Shown one piece after another: positions 16,403 to 24,940 of a stretch of 64,000 bases of DNA (position 1 is the first letter of the stretch; each line of letters opens with the position of its first letter). Position numbers and translations under genes: made by a program. This DNA is from Lentzea terrae (GTDB taxonomy: Bacteria; Actinomycetota; Actinomycetes; Mycobacteriales; Pseudonocardiaceae), in assembly GCF_003265345.1 (NCBI RefSeq), contig NZ_QFWW01000030.1, forward strand, positions 124,001 to 188,000, given 5' to 3'. Under the pieces are notes generated by a model that saw only the letters and a program-made list of their open reading frames with translations, was not told the DNA's origin and ran no database searches.

Positions 16403-17563
16403 ATGACCTTCTCGACTCGACTGACGGCAGCCGTCCTGTGCGCCGTCGTGGCCACGGCTTCGGTCCCGGCCGCGGCGCACTCGAACCGCGGCGAACTCCT
16501 CGACGTCGTCCCGGTGTCCACCATGGACGCCAACCAGGTCGCCAAGTATCTGGGGGACTACAGCCTGGACGCCTCGCGCGTCCGGTTCGGCGTGGACGCT
16601 CGACGAATCGTCTACCGCACCATCGACCCGCAAGGCAGGACGACCACGGCCAGCGCCCTGGTCGTCTTACCGCGCAACAACACCAGGTCGCCACGCCAGG
16701 TCGCCTGGCTGCACGGCACCACCGGCTACCGGGGCTCGGTCGCCTCGGTGGCGGACGGCAACGACCGCGCCGCGGCCCTGTTGTTCGCCTCCGCCGGCTA
16801 CCTCACCACCGCACCGGACTACCTGGGCCTGGGCACCGGCCCGGGCCACCACCCGTACGTGGACGCCCCGTCCACCGTTACGGCCTCAGTGGACGCCTTA
16901 CGCGCGACCAGGCAGTTGGCCGGCCGCTCAGGCCTGCGCCCCGATCCGCGCGTCATGATCACCGGCCACTCGCAGGGCGGCCACGCGACCATGGCCATGG
17001 GCAAGGCCCTGCAGCACGACCGCCGGTTCGAGGTCGGCGCGCTCGCCCCGATCGGCGGCCCCTTCAAGCCGAGTCTGCTCGTCAGCAAGGCGCTGAACGA
17101 CGAAATCTCCAACGGCGTGGCGTACATGGCGTACTGGACGGTGGCCTGGAACCGCCTCTTCCACCTCTACGACGACCCGGCCGAGGTCTTCAAGGACCCG
17201 TCGGTGGCAGCCCTGTTCGACGGCGACCACCGCAACGAGGACATCTTCCGGCACCTGCCCGCCACGATGCGCGAGCTGCTGACCGACACCTACTTCGAAC
17301 GCCTGCGCAACCCCACCGGAGTCCTCCGCGCCAAGCTGCGTGAGGCGGACGGCTACTGCGACTGGCGGCCGCGGGTTCCGGTGCAGATCTACTCGTCGGC
17401 AGGCGACAAGGACACACTCCTGGAAACGTCCGCCTACTGCGACCAACGCCTGAAGCAGCACCGCGCCACGTCCACGCTCATCGACCTCGGCCCCGACGTC
17501 AACCACGGCAAGGCGGCCAAGCTCGCCCTGCCGCGGATCCTGGCCGACTTCGACCGCAGGTAA
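16403..17563 (+). CDS. Secreted LIP-family lipase (alpha/beta hydrolase)
   Basis: The 386-residue protein starts with a Sec signal (MTFSTRLTAAVLCAVVATASVPAAA, cleavage near AHS). The nucleophile elbow is MITGHSQGGHA, the oxyanion region WLHGTTGY, and late catalytic residues are offered by YSSAGDKDTLLE (Asp) and DVNHGK (His). This pattern fits the secretory lipase (LIP) family of actinobacteria and fungi, which hydrolyse triacylglycerols or esters outside the cell. The ATG at 16403 gives a complete signal peptide; upstream readings add a charged tail that would block export. A terminator at 17569 ends the gene. Confidence 0.88.
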   Translation: MTFSTRLTAAVLCAVVATASVPAAAHSNRGELLDVVPVSTMDANQVAKYLGDYSLDASRVRFGVDARRIVYRTIDPQGRTTTASALVVLPRNNTRSPRQVAWLHGTTGYRGSVASVADGNDRAAALLFASAGYLTTAPDYLGLGTGPGHHPYVDAPSTVTASVDALRATRQLAGRSGLRPDPRVMITGHSQGGHATMAMGKALQHDRRFEVGALAPIGGPFKPSLLVSKALNDEISNGVAYMAYWTVAWNRLFHLYDDPAEVFKDPSVAALFDGDHRNEDIFRHLPATMRELLTDTYFERLRNPTGVLRAKLREADGYCDWRPRVPVQIYSSAGDKDTLLETSAYCDQRLKQHRATSTLIDLGPDVNHGKAAKLALPRILADFDRR

Positions 17564-17568
17564 ACGAA

Positions 17569-17600
17569 AGCGGGGCGGAGGACAATCCCTCCGCCCCGCT
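17569..17600. terminator. Bidirectional terminator hairpin (lipase / livF)
   Basis: AGCGGGGCGGAGG (17569-17581) pairs perfectly with CCTCCGCCCCGCT (17588-17600) around a six-base loop. It lies between convergent genes, five bases after the lipase stop and 14 bases after the livF stop. Confidence 0.75.
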
Positions 17601-17614
17601 CCCACAACCGAAAC

Positions 17615-18331
17615 CTAGTGCGACTCACCCAGGTACGCGTCCCGCACCCGCTGGTCGGCCAGCAATGCATGACCGGTGTCGGACAGCGTGGTACGACCGA
17701 GGTCGATCACGTACCCGTAGTCCGACAGGGCGAGAGCGGCCAGAGCGTTCTGCTCCACCAGCAAGATGGTGGTGCCCAACGACTGCAGCTCCTTGATGGT
17801 GTCGAAGATGCGCTGCGTCATGATCGGCGAGAGACCCATCGAGGGCTCGTCGAGCATCAGCAACCGCGGCTTGGACATCATCGCGCGCCCGATGGCCAGC
17901 ATCTGCTGCTCACCACCGGAGAAGAGCCCGGCCTTGTTGTGCCGCCGCTCCCCCAGCACGGGGAAGAGGTCGTACACGCGCTGCATGTCGGCCGCGACGC
18001 CGTCGTCCTTGCGGACGTACGCGCCGAGGTGCAGGTTCTCCTCCACGGTCATCCGCGGGAAGAGCCGCCGGCCCTCGGGGCAGTGGGCGATGCCCTCGCC
18101 GAGGATCGCGTGCGCCGGGTCGCTGTGGATCGGCTTGCCCTGGAACAGGATCTCGCCGGCCGTCGGCCGCAGCAGACCCGAGATCGTGCGCAGGGTCGTG
18201 GTCTTGCCCGCACCGTTCGCGCCGATCAACGACACGATGTGGCCGGCCTCGACGGTGAACGAGATGTCGCGGACGGCCTCGATCGCCCCGTAGGAGACCG
18301 AGAGGTTGCGGACTTCGAGCAGCGCGGTCAT
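17615..18331 (-). CDS. livF: Branched-chain amino-acid ABC transporter, ATP-binding protein LivF
   Basis: The 238-residue ATPase has Walker A GANGAGKTT, signature LFSGGEQQMLAIGRAMM and Walker B LLMLDEPSMGLSP. The opening LLEVRNLSVSYGAIEAVRDISF and short length match LivF rather than LivG. It powers import of leucine/isoleucine/valine or related amides with LivG. The ATG at 18331 overlaps the livG stop as ATGA. It is the last gene of the livHMGF operon and ends at a shared terminator. Confidence 0.93.
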   Translation of the reverse strand: MTALLEVRNLSVSYGAIEAVRDISFTVEAGHIVSLIGANGAGKTTTLRTISGLLRPTAGEILFQGKPIHSDPAHAILGEGIAHCPEGRRLFPRMTVEENLHLGAYVRKDDGVAADMQRVYDLFPVLGERRHNKAGLFSGGEQQMLAIGRAMMSKPRLLMLDEPSMGLSPIMTQRIFDTIKELQSLGTTILLVEQNALAALALSDYGYVIDLGRTTLSDTGHALLADQRVRDAYLGESH

Positions 18332-19137
18332 GCCTGCTCCCCCTTCGCTGCCTCGATGTCGTGCTGAACTTCCTCCGGCGGCTTGCCGAGGTAGGCCTCG
18401 ACCACCCGCGGGTCCGCCCGCACGGTTTCGGGGCTGCCTTCGACGAGCAGCTCGCCCTGCACGAGCACGGAAACCGAGTCGCACAGCCCGAAGATGAACT
18501 TGATGTCGTGCTCGATGACGACGACGGACACGCCCGTGTCGCGGATGCGGAAGATCAGCTGCTGCGTCGCTTCCGTCTCCTGCGGGTTCATACCCGCCGT
18601 GGGCTCGTCCAGCAGCAGCACCGCCGGGTCCGTCGCCAACGCGCGCGCGATCTCGAGACGGCGCTGGTCGCCGTACGGGAGGTTGCGCGAGAGCTCGTCG
18701 TCGACGTTGCGCAGGCCGACGAACGAGAGCAGCTCCCGCGACCGATCGCGCGCCGCCTTCTCACCGCGGTGATAGGCGGGGCCGTGGAACAGCGAGGCCA
18801 GCGGGCCCTGCTTCATCCGGACGTGGCGGCCCACCATGACGTTCTCCAGCACGGTCATGCTGGGGAACAGGCGGATGTTCTGGAACGTGCGGGCAACGCC
18901 CGCGTCCGTCACCTGGGCCGGGTCGCCGGGCAGGACGTTGCCCTTGAGCAGCACCTGACCCGTCGTCGGCGTGTACAGACCCGTCAGGCAGTTGAAGAAC
19001 GTGGTCTTCCCCGCGCCGTTCGGGCCGATCAGGCCGACGATCTTGCCTTCATCGAGCGTCAGCGTGACGCTCTTCAACGCCTTGAGGCCACCGAAGACCA
19101 TCGAGACGTCGCGCGCTTCCAAAACCGGCGTGCTCAC
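18328..19137 (-). CDS. livG: Branched-chain amino-acid ABC transporter, ATP-binding protein LivG
   Basis: The 269-residue ATPase has Walker A GPNGAGKTTFFN, signature LPYGDQRRLEIARALA and Walker B VLLLDEPTAGMNPQE, with the C-terminal segment (VRADPRVVEAYLG) typical of LivG. It pairs with LivF under the membrane channel LivH/LivM. The GTG start at 19137 overlaps the livM stop (GTGA), and its own stop overlaps the livF start. About 20 extra residues after the usual LivG end (PPEEVQHDIEAAKGEQA) are unexplained. Confidence 0.93.
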   Translation of the reverse strand: MSTPVLEARDVSMVFGGLKALKSVTLTLDEGKIVGLIGPNGAGKTTFFNCLTGLYTPTTGQVLLKGNVLPGDPAQVTDAGVARTFQNIRLFPSMTVLENVMVGRHVRMKQGPLASLFHGPAYHRGEKAARDRSRELLSFVGLRNVDDELSRNLPYGDQRRLEIARALATDPAVLLLDEPTAGMNPQETEATQQLIFRIRDTGVSVVVIEHDIKFIFGLCDSVSVLVQGELLVEGSPETVRADPRVVEAYLGKPPEEVQHDIEAAKGEQA

Positions 19138-20861
19138 GCCTTCGCCTCCTTCGGCACCCCGTGCACCTCGTCAACAGGCGCACCACCAATGTCCTCATCG
19201 GCGAGCTCTGCTCGTCGGTGCCGGTCCGGGATCAGGCCCTGCGGGCGGAACCGCATGATCAGGATCAGCGCGAGGCCGAAGATCATGAGGCGGTAGTCCT
19301 CGAAGTCGCGCAGCTTCTCAGGCAGCACGAACAGCAGTGCCGCACCGAGCACGGCACCGGGGATCGAGCCCATGCCGCCGAGGATGACCGCCGCGAGCAG
19401 CGTGACCGACTCGAGGAACTTGAACGACTCGTAGGACACCGTGCCGTTCTTGTGCGCGAACACCGCGCCCGCGACGCCCGCGAGCATGGCACCGATGAGG
19501 AACGCGAGGATCTTCATCTTGCCGGTGCGGATGCCCATCGCGCGGGCGGCGTCCTCGTCCTCGCGGATCGCGATCCAAGCGCGGCCGATGCGGCTGAACT
19601 TGAGGTTCGCGAACACCGCCATCGTCGCCGCGACGAGCAGCACGATGAGGATGTAGTAGAGGACACCGGCCGGCAGCTTCACCGCGCCGAACGAGACCGA
19701 CCTGTTGAACTCGGCGCCGAACAGCGACAGCGGCGGGATGCCGGGAATCGCGTTGGAGCCGTTGGTGATACCGCCGATGTTGTTCTGCGCGGAGCGGGTG
19801 AAGATCTCACCGAACGCCAGCGTCACGATGGCCAGGTAGTCACCGCGGACCCGCAGCGTCGGCGAACCGACGATCGCGCCGAAGATGCCGGCCACGACCG
19901 CCGCGATCACCGCGGCCACCGGGAACGGCAGGGTGACGCCGAAGTGCGCCGTGGCGGCACCGGAGAAGTTCGCCGCCACCAGGGCGCCGATGCCCATGAA
20001 CGCCACGTACCCGAGGTCGAGCAGACCCGCGAGGCCGACGACGATGTTCAGGCCGATCGCGGTGGCGGCGTAGATGCCGATGTTCGCCGCGACCGTCATC
20101 CAGTACTCGTTGCCCGCGTCGGTGAACGGCAGCAGCAGCGCGCACGCCGCCAGCACGATCACGCTGAACACGCGGTGCTGCTCGGACAGGGCCGAGAGCC
20201 AGCGGATGAACCCGACACCGCTCAGCGCGCCGAGCACACCGGCGGCGAACCCGAGGAACGACAGGAAGATCGCTCCCGCGTAGGGGTTCGAGGCGCCGAC
20301 GCCACCGGTGGTCAGCATCGCGGCGACGGCGTAGAGCACCGCCGCGAACGACAACAGCAGCACCAGGTACGCGACCGGCGTGGAGACCTTGACCTTCCAC
20401 TCGCCCACCGGCTCGATGCCGATGCCGTAGCCCGCCAGGATCGCCAGCACACCGGCCACGAGACCGACGATGCTGCCGAACGCCACAGCGCCGTCGAGGG
20501 CCGTGATGGCGCCGAGGCCACCGCCCTTGACCGTGATGTACGCGGCGTTGACGAACGAAACGAGGGTGAGGCCCCAGCCGAGCGCACGGACGACCCGGCC
20601 CTTGGACGGGATCGGCGCGAACGCCGCGACCAGGATGAGGACGCCGAGCAGCAACACGTGCCAGCGGAAGCCGGTGAGCGCGAACGGCGCGTCGAAGAAC
20701 TGCAGCGTCGACTTGTCCGGCCAGTTGCCGTCGTTGAGGCTGAACGTGACCCACGGCAGCAGGGCCGCGACGATCGCGAGCACGCCACCGACGGCCGCCA
20801 ACGGCTTGCTGAAGGGTGCGAGTGCGGATCGCTTGCCAGAAGAAGTGTCCACCGTGCTCAT
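19134..20861 (-). CDS. livM: Branched-chain amino-acid ABC transporter permease LivM, N-terminally extended
   Basis: The 575-residue protein contains a complete LivM permease in its C-terminal 330 or so residues (IGLNIVVGLAGLLDLGYVAFMGIGALVAA to LPEKLRDFEDYRLMIFGLALILIMRFRPQGL). It is preceded by about 240 residues with several further hydrophobic helices. Typical LivM proteins have 300-430 residues. The EAA-like loop facing the ATPases is RIGRAWIAIREDEDAARAMG. Start ATG at 20861 overlaps the livH stop as ATGA. The extension resembles no permease and may be a lipid-side or regulatory domain; similar long LivM proteins exist in actinobacteria. Confidence 0.92.
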   Translation of the reverse strand: MSTVDTSSGKRSALAPFSKPLAAVGGVLAIVAALLPWVTFSLNDGNWPDKSTLQFFDAPFALTGFRWHVLLLGVLILVAAFAPIPSKGRVVRALGWGLTLVSFVNAAYITVKGGGLGAITALDGAVAFGSIVGLVAGVLAILAGYGIGIEPVGEWKVKVSTPVAYLVLLLSFAAVLYAVAAMLTTGGVGASNPYAGAIFLSFLGFAAGVLGALSGVGFIRWLSALSEQHRVFSVIVLAACALLLPFTDAGNEYWMTVAANIGIYAATAIGLNIVVGLAGLLDLGYVAFMGIGALVAANFSGAATAHFGVTLPFPVAAVIAAVVAGIFGAIVGSPTLRVRGDYLAIVTLAFGEIFTRSAQNNIGGITNGSNAIPGIPPLSLFGAEFNRSVSFGAVKLPAGVLYYILIVLLVAATMAVFANLKFSRIGRAWIAIREDEDAARAMGIRTGKMKILAFLIGAMLAGVAGAVFAHKNGTVSYESFKFLESVTLLAAVILGGMGSIPGAVLGAALLFVLPEKLRDFEDYRLMIFGLALILIMRFRPQGLIPDRHRRAELADEDIGGAPVDEVHGVPKEAKA

Positions 20862-21772
20862 GCGCGCACCCTTTCCGGCTCACCGAACAGACCCTGCGGG
20901 CGGAAGACGAGCACGAGGATCAGCACGACGAAGATCCACACGTAGTCGTACTGGGTGCCGCCCGGCATGTACTGACCGGCCAGGGTCTTGATCAGACCGA
21001 TGATGAACGCGCCGATGACCGCACCGCGGATGCTGCCGACGCCGCCCAGGACGGCCGCCGTGAAGGCGAAGATGCCGTTCTGGAAGCCCATGTCGATGTT
21101 GATGTTGCTCAGGTACCCGCCGAACATGACGCCCGCGACACCGGCGAGCACGGCGCCGAAGATGAACGTCAGCACGATCACGCGGTCGGGGTTGACACCC
21201 ATCAGCTTCGCGGTGTCGGGGTCCTGCGCGGTGGCGCGCATCGCCCGGCCCATCCTCGACTTGTTGATGTAGGCCTGCAGGATGATCGAGAGGCCCACCG
21301 ACAGCGCGACGAGCAGCACACCGGTCCACGCGATGTTGACCGAGCCGAACGACAGGCCGCCCTCCGGGAAGACCTTCGGGTAGGGCAGGTTCGACGTGGC
21401 GTCGGGGTACCACACGCGCACGGCTTCCTGCAGGAAGACGGACACGCCGAGCGCTGTGATCAGCGGGGCCAGCCGGGGCGCGTTGCGCAGCGGCCGGTAG
21501 GCGAACCGTTCCATGATCACGGCGACGACGACCGCCACCACGATGCCGCCGACGAACATGAGCGGCAGAGCCACGGCAGGCGACTTCTTGAGGTCGTCAG
21601 GAAGAAGCGTGAACGTGGCGAGGCCTCCGTACGAGGCCACCATGAAGACCTCGCCGTGGGCGAAGTTGATCAGCTGGATGATGCCGTACACCATGGTGTA
21701 CCCGAGTGCGATCAGGGCGATCAACGCACCCTGGATCACCCCGTTGGCCAGCTGTTGAAGCAGGACTGACAC
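20858..21772 (-). CDS. livH: Branched-chain amino-acid ABC transporter permease LivH
   Basis: The 304-residue permease opens LQQLANGVIQGALIALIALGYTMVYGIIQLINFAHGEVFMVASY, the LivH hallmark. It has about eight membrane helices and an ATPase-facing loop near SRMGRAMRATAQDPDTAKLMGV. With LivM it forms the import channel. The GTG at 21772 starts 78 bases after the binding-protein gene, with a hairpin at 21787-21823 in between that could lower expression of the membrane part relative to the binding protein. Confidence 0.93.
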   Translation of the reverse strand: MSVLLQQLANGVIQGALIALIALGYTMVYGIIQLINFAHGEVFMVASYGGLATFTLLPDDLKKSPAVALPLMFVGGIVVAVVVAVIMERFAYRPLRNAPRLAPLITALGVSVFLQEAVRVWYPDATSNLPYPKVFPEGGLSFGSVNIAWTGVLLVALSVGLSIILQAYINKSRMGRAMRATAQDPDTAKLMGVNPDRVIVLTFIFGAVLAGVAGVMFGGYLSNINIDMGFQNGIFAFTAAVLGGVGSIRGAVIGAFIIGLIKTLAGQYMPGGTQYDYVWIFVVLILVLVFRPQGLFGEPERVRA

Positions 21773-21786
21773 GACTACCTCCGTAG

Positions 21787-21823
21787 ACGGCGGGGGCGAG
21801 CAAACAACGCCCGCCCCCGCCGT
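21787..21823 (-). terminator. Hairpin between binding-protein gene and livH
   Basis: ACGGCGGGGGCG (21787-21798) pairs perfectly with CGCCCCCGCCGT (21812-21823), leaving a 13-base loop. It sits between co-directional genes of one transporter. A partial terminator or mRNA-stabilising hairpin that keeps the binding protein in excess is the usual arrangement in binding-protein operons. Here it is inferred from position. Confidence 0.6.
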
Positions 21824-21850
21824 GACTTCATTCAGTGACTAGGTAGTCGA

Positions 21851-23074
21851 TCAGCCGGTGAACTCGCCGGTCTGAACGTCCTTCCACTTGCCAGAGGTGA
21901 CCGAGTAGACGGTCAGCACCTTGTTCGTGCTGTCGCCGTACTGGTCGAACTTGATCTCACCGGTGGCGCCGGAGCCGCTGTAGGAGCCGACGTTGGTCAG
22001 CATGGCGTCACGCTTCGACTCGTCCCAGGCACCGCCGTCGACGGTCTTGGCCAGGGCACCGATGATCGCGTTCGTGGAGTCGTAGGAGAACGCACCGTAG
22101 GCGGCGTAGTCCTCCTTGCCGAACTTCTTCTTGTACGCGTCGACGAACGCCTTGGCCGTGGCCAGGGACTCGGTCGGCGCACCGACGGAGGTGGCGAGGT
22201 CGCCTTCCTTACCGCCGAGCTCGATGAACTTCGGGTCGAAGATGCCGTCGCCGCCCATCAGCGGAACGTTCAGACCCGCGCTCGCCATCTGCTTCGACAG
22301 CGGGCCGGCGGCCGGGTACTCACCGCCGTAGTAGACGGCTTCCGGGGCGAGACCCTTGACCTTGGCGATGACGCCGGAGAAGTCGGTGTCCTTCTCGCCG
22401 ACCGTCTCCTGGCCGACGATCTGGCCGCCCTTCTTGGTGACCTGCTTCGTCAGCTCGGCCGCGAGGCCCGCGCCGTAGGTCTTGCCGTCGGTGATGATGG
22501 CGATCTTCTTCTTGCCGGCCTTCTCGACGAGGTAGTTGGCCGCGTACGGGCCCTGCAGGTCGTCGGTGGCACAGACGCGGAAGTAGTTGTCGAACTGGCG
22601 CTTCGGGGCGGTCAGGAAGTCGTTGCCCCTGGTCAGCGTCGGGTTCGTGTTGGCTGGCGACACCTGGGGGATCTTCTTGTCCCGCAGGATCGGCTGCACC
22701 GTCTGGGCGACCGACGAGTTCAGCGTGCCGACGACGCCGACGACGTTCGGGTCGGTCGACAGCTTGGTGGCCGCCTGGGCGCCCTTGGCGGGGTTGGCCT
22801 CGTCGTCCTGAGCCGAAACGGTCAGCTTGTAGCCCTTGACCGTGCACTTCTGGTTCGCCTCGTCCACGGCAAGCTCGGCGGACTGCTTGATGCCGATGCC
22901 GAGAGCGGACAGGTTGCCGGACAGCGGGGCGACTACACCGACGGTCAAGGTGCCCTTCGACGTGTCGCAGCTGCCCCCCGCAGTGCCGCCTTCTTCCTTG
23001 TTCGAGCCACAGGCTGCGACGACAAGCAGCGTGGCGCCGACAATCGCAGCGGACTTCACAGAGTGCTTACGCAC
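21851..23074 (-). CDS. Branched-chain amino-acid ABC transporter substrate-binding lipoprotein
   Basis: The 407-residue protein is a LivJ/LivK-type periplasmic-binding fold I protein. It has a lipoprotein signal (KSAAIVGATLLVVAACGSN, lipidated Cys in VAAC). TLTVGVVAPLSGNLSALG and the Leu/Ile/Val-binding core (VVGVVGTLNSSVAQTVQPIL, KKIAIITDGKTYGAGLA, YAAYGAFSYDSTNAI) follow. It captures amino acids at the outer face of the membrane for LivHMGF. GTG at 23074 is preceded by GAGGAGGG. The upstream 225 bases hold two inverted repeats (23167-23230) and separate it from a divergent gene. Confidence 0.93.
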   Translation of the reverse strand: MRKHSVKSAAIVGATLLVVAACGSNKEEGGTAGGSCDTSKGTLTVGVVAPLSGNLSALGIGIKQSAELAVDEANQKCTVKGYKLTVSAQDDEANPAKGAQAATKLSTDPNVVGVVGTLNSSVAQTVQPILRDKKIPQVSPANTNPTLTRGNDFLTAPKRQFDNYFRVCATDDLQGPYAANYLVEKAGKKKIAIITDGKTYGAGLAAELTKQVTKKGGQIVGQETVGEKDTDFSGVIAKVKGLAPEAVYYGGEYPAAGPLSKQMASAGLNVPLMGGDGIFDPKFIELGGKEGDLATSVGAPTESLATAKAFVDAYKKKFGKEDYAAYGAFSYDSTNAIIGALAKTVDGGAWDESKRDAMLTNVGSYSGSGATGEIKFDQYGDSTNKVLTVYSVTSGKWKDVQTGEFTG

Positions 23075-23166
23075 GTGATGTCCCTCCTCTATCCCTGCTC
23101 CCGGCGACGCGAGTTCTCCGCGCACCGCTCCACGACCCTCTCCTGAGGGATGGCCGGAACCTAGGC

Positions 23167-23188
23167 GATGACTGTGACCGCAGTCATC
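23167..23188. promoter_or_regulatory. 8-6-8 inverted repeat, operator-like (site 1)
   Basis: GATGACTG-N6-CAGTCATC is a perfect dyad in the intergenic region upstream of the amino-acid binding-protein gene. Its centre is exactly 42 bases (about four helical turns) from the centre of site 2. Confidence 0.45.
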
Positions 23189-23208
23189 AAAGCCAATGGG
23201 CTCGTGAC

Positions 23209-23230
23209 CATAACGCAACGCGGCGTTATG
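23209..23230. promoter_or_regulatory. 8-6-8 inverted repeat, operator-like (site 2)
   Basis: CATAACGC-N6-GCGTTATG is a second perfect dyad of the same geometry but different sequence. CATAACG recurs at 23286-23292, just before the rightward gene start at 23300. The two different dyads could bind two regulators, or one regulator with loose specificity. Confidence 0.45.
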
Positions 23231-23299
23231 TTTGGCTTAAGCAACGTCACATACCGTAACTTGCGTTCACTCTTTGGACGGCTGCCATAACGTGGTCGT

Positions 23300-24940
23300 A
23301 TGACTCCGCGTCGCCGGTTGATCGCCGCAGTCAGCGCCGCCGCTGTCCTCGTCGCGGCGGTCCTGATCTTGCGCCAGACCGATGATCCCGGCGATAACCC
23401 CAGCTCAGAGCCCATTCGACTGACGCGCTACGCGGCGGATTTTGTCAAGTTGCCGTCTCAACACGCCGCACCCGATCCGCCGTCCTCCGTTTGGAGCAGC
23501 GACGGCAGGATCCAGTGGACGCCCGTGCCCGGCGCGGCCGGGTACGAGGTTTTCGGCAGGCTCGTCGCGTCGCCGGAGATCGCTGGAAAAGGCCGGGCCG
23601 ACGTGCGGGCCGTGGACGCGTTCGGCCAGCGCTCGATTCCCGTCCGGGCGGAAGAACGCCCTGGTGACGACACGTGGCGGAGGGCCTTCCTCGGCTCGGT
23701 GGACGACTTCGAGGACACGTTCCTGGAGCGCCGCTACCACTTCAGCGGCCGCCGCGGCTGCGTGAACCCGAGTTCTGGGTCCGGGGGCCGGTTGGTGATC
23801 GACATGCCGTGCGGGAACGACACGGCGGTGTTGCGCGCACGGTCGCTGTTGCAGCTGACCGAGGCCGATGAGCTGGGTCGGGTGGCCGTGGTGACGGACG
23901 CAGCCGGGCCGCGCGGGAAGCTGGTGCTCGACCTCGTTCCCGGGACTCCGGACAGCGTCGGACCCATACCTCCCGCTGATGCGATTCGCGTCGTCGTGGA
24001 CGACTCGGTTGCGCCAGGCACACGCGGTGCGGGCGTTCTGCATCGATTCGAAGTAGTGCTGACACGGTCCGGTGTGCGCGTTCTGCAAGACGGCACGCAG
24101 ATCGCCGCGTCGTCCGTCGTGCCGCAGTGGCGTGAGGCGAGTGTGCTGATCGGCATGACGCCACAGCCGGCCTATCCGGGCCGCGTGGTGATCGACACGG
24201 TGGGCCTGACCGGCTCCGTTCGCCAGTCCGTGCCCGAGGTGACCGAGACACCGGTCATCGCGGGAACTTTGCGCGTGCTGGAGCCCGACGAGGAGGCGCC
24301 GGGCATTGGCGTGGCGCGCGCACCGTTGCGTGGGGCCCCTTCGGCGCGACTACGGGCAACGATCCGACTCGGCGACGGCGGTGACGTGAACGGACTGGTC
24401 GCGCAGCTCGGGTCCGAGCGCGTGCCGCTGCGGCCGGTGGTGAGCAACTGGTCCGGGGCAGAGGACAGCGAGCTGACGGTCCAGGGCGACGTGCCCGCGT
24501 CGTTGCTCGGACAGGCAGGACCGGACGCCCTGACGCCGTTCGTGCTGCGCATGCCGGGCGCGTCGCAGGCCCAGGTGCTGGAGAGCTACCTGGAGGTGCC
24601 GGGCGAGTCGCCGGAGAAGCTGGAGATCGCCCCGGACGAGCCCGCGCCCGTTTTGCCCGTCCTGACGGCTGAGTTCACCGCTGTGACCCCGAACGAGGCG
24701 ACGCTGGTGGTCACACTCGATGCCGCTGCGGCGCGATCAGTGGCGCCGATAGCGGGCTTTGAGGTGTACGTGGACAGCGGACGGGTGGCAACGCTGCCGA
24801 TGCCCGGCGGGATCGGTGGCCGGCACGAGCTGCAGCTCTCGCTGAAGGGCAGCCACAACGTCGAAGTCCGCCTGCGCCCCGAGAACCCCGAGGCGCAGAC
24901 GGACTCCGCGTGGGTCGAGCTCAGCCGAAGTTCTCGATGA
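23300..24940 (+). CDS. Membrane-anchored extracellular protein of unknown function
   Basis: The 546-residue protein begins MTPRRRLIAAVSAAAVLVAAVLILRQ, a signal anchor or uncleaved signal. The rest is polar and beta-rich. A segment at about 60-95 (GRIQWTPVPGAAGYEVFGRLVA) resembles the strand pair of a fibronectin type III-like module, and another near 450-540 (LTAEFTAVTPNEATLVVTLDAAA, HELQLSLKGSHNVEVRLRPEN) looks like a second beta-sandwich. The middle section could be a lectin-like sandwich. No catalytic motif was recognised. ATG at 23300 has no clear Shine-Dalgarno. Its last 20 bases overlap the convergent ANTAR regulator gene. Confidence 0.7.
   Translation: MTPRRRLIAAVSAAAVLVAAVLILRQTDDPGDNPSSEPIRLTRYAADFVKLPSQHAAPDPPSSVWSSDGRIQWTPVPGAAGYEVFGRLVASPEIAGKGRADVRAVDAFGQRSIPVRAEERPGDDTWRRAFLGSVDDFEDTFLERRYHFSGRRGCVNPSSGSGGRLVIDMPCGNDTAVLRARSLLQLTEADELGRVAVVTDAAGPRGKLVLDLVPGTPDSVGPIPPADAIRVVVDDSVAPGTRGAGVLHRFEVVLTRSGVRVLQDGTQIAASSVVPQWREASVLIGMTPQPAYPGRVVIDTVGLTGSVRQSVPEVTETPVIAGTLRVLEPDEEAPGIGVARAPLRGAPSARLRATIRLGDGGDVNGLVAQLGSERVPLRPVVSNWSGAEDSELTVQGDVPASLLGQAGPDALTPFVLRMPGASQAQVLESYLEVPGESPEKLEIAPDEPAPVLPVLTAEFTAVTPNEATLVVTLDAAAARSVAPIAGFEVYVDSGRVATLPMPGGIGGRHELQLSLKGSHNVEVRLRPENPEAQTDSAWVELSRSSR

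Noticed and set aside
23201..23260. GlnR box upstream of the Liv binding-protein gene
   Set aside because: GTNAC-like pieces occur, but the spacing and the GAAAC half-sites do not fit the consensus; the two dyads describe the region better.
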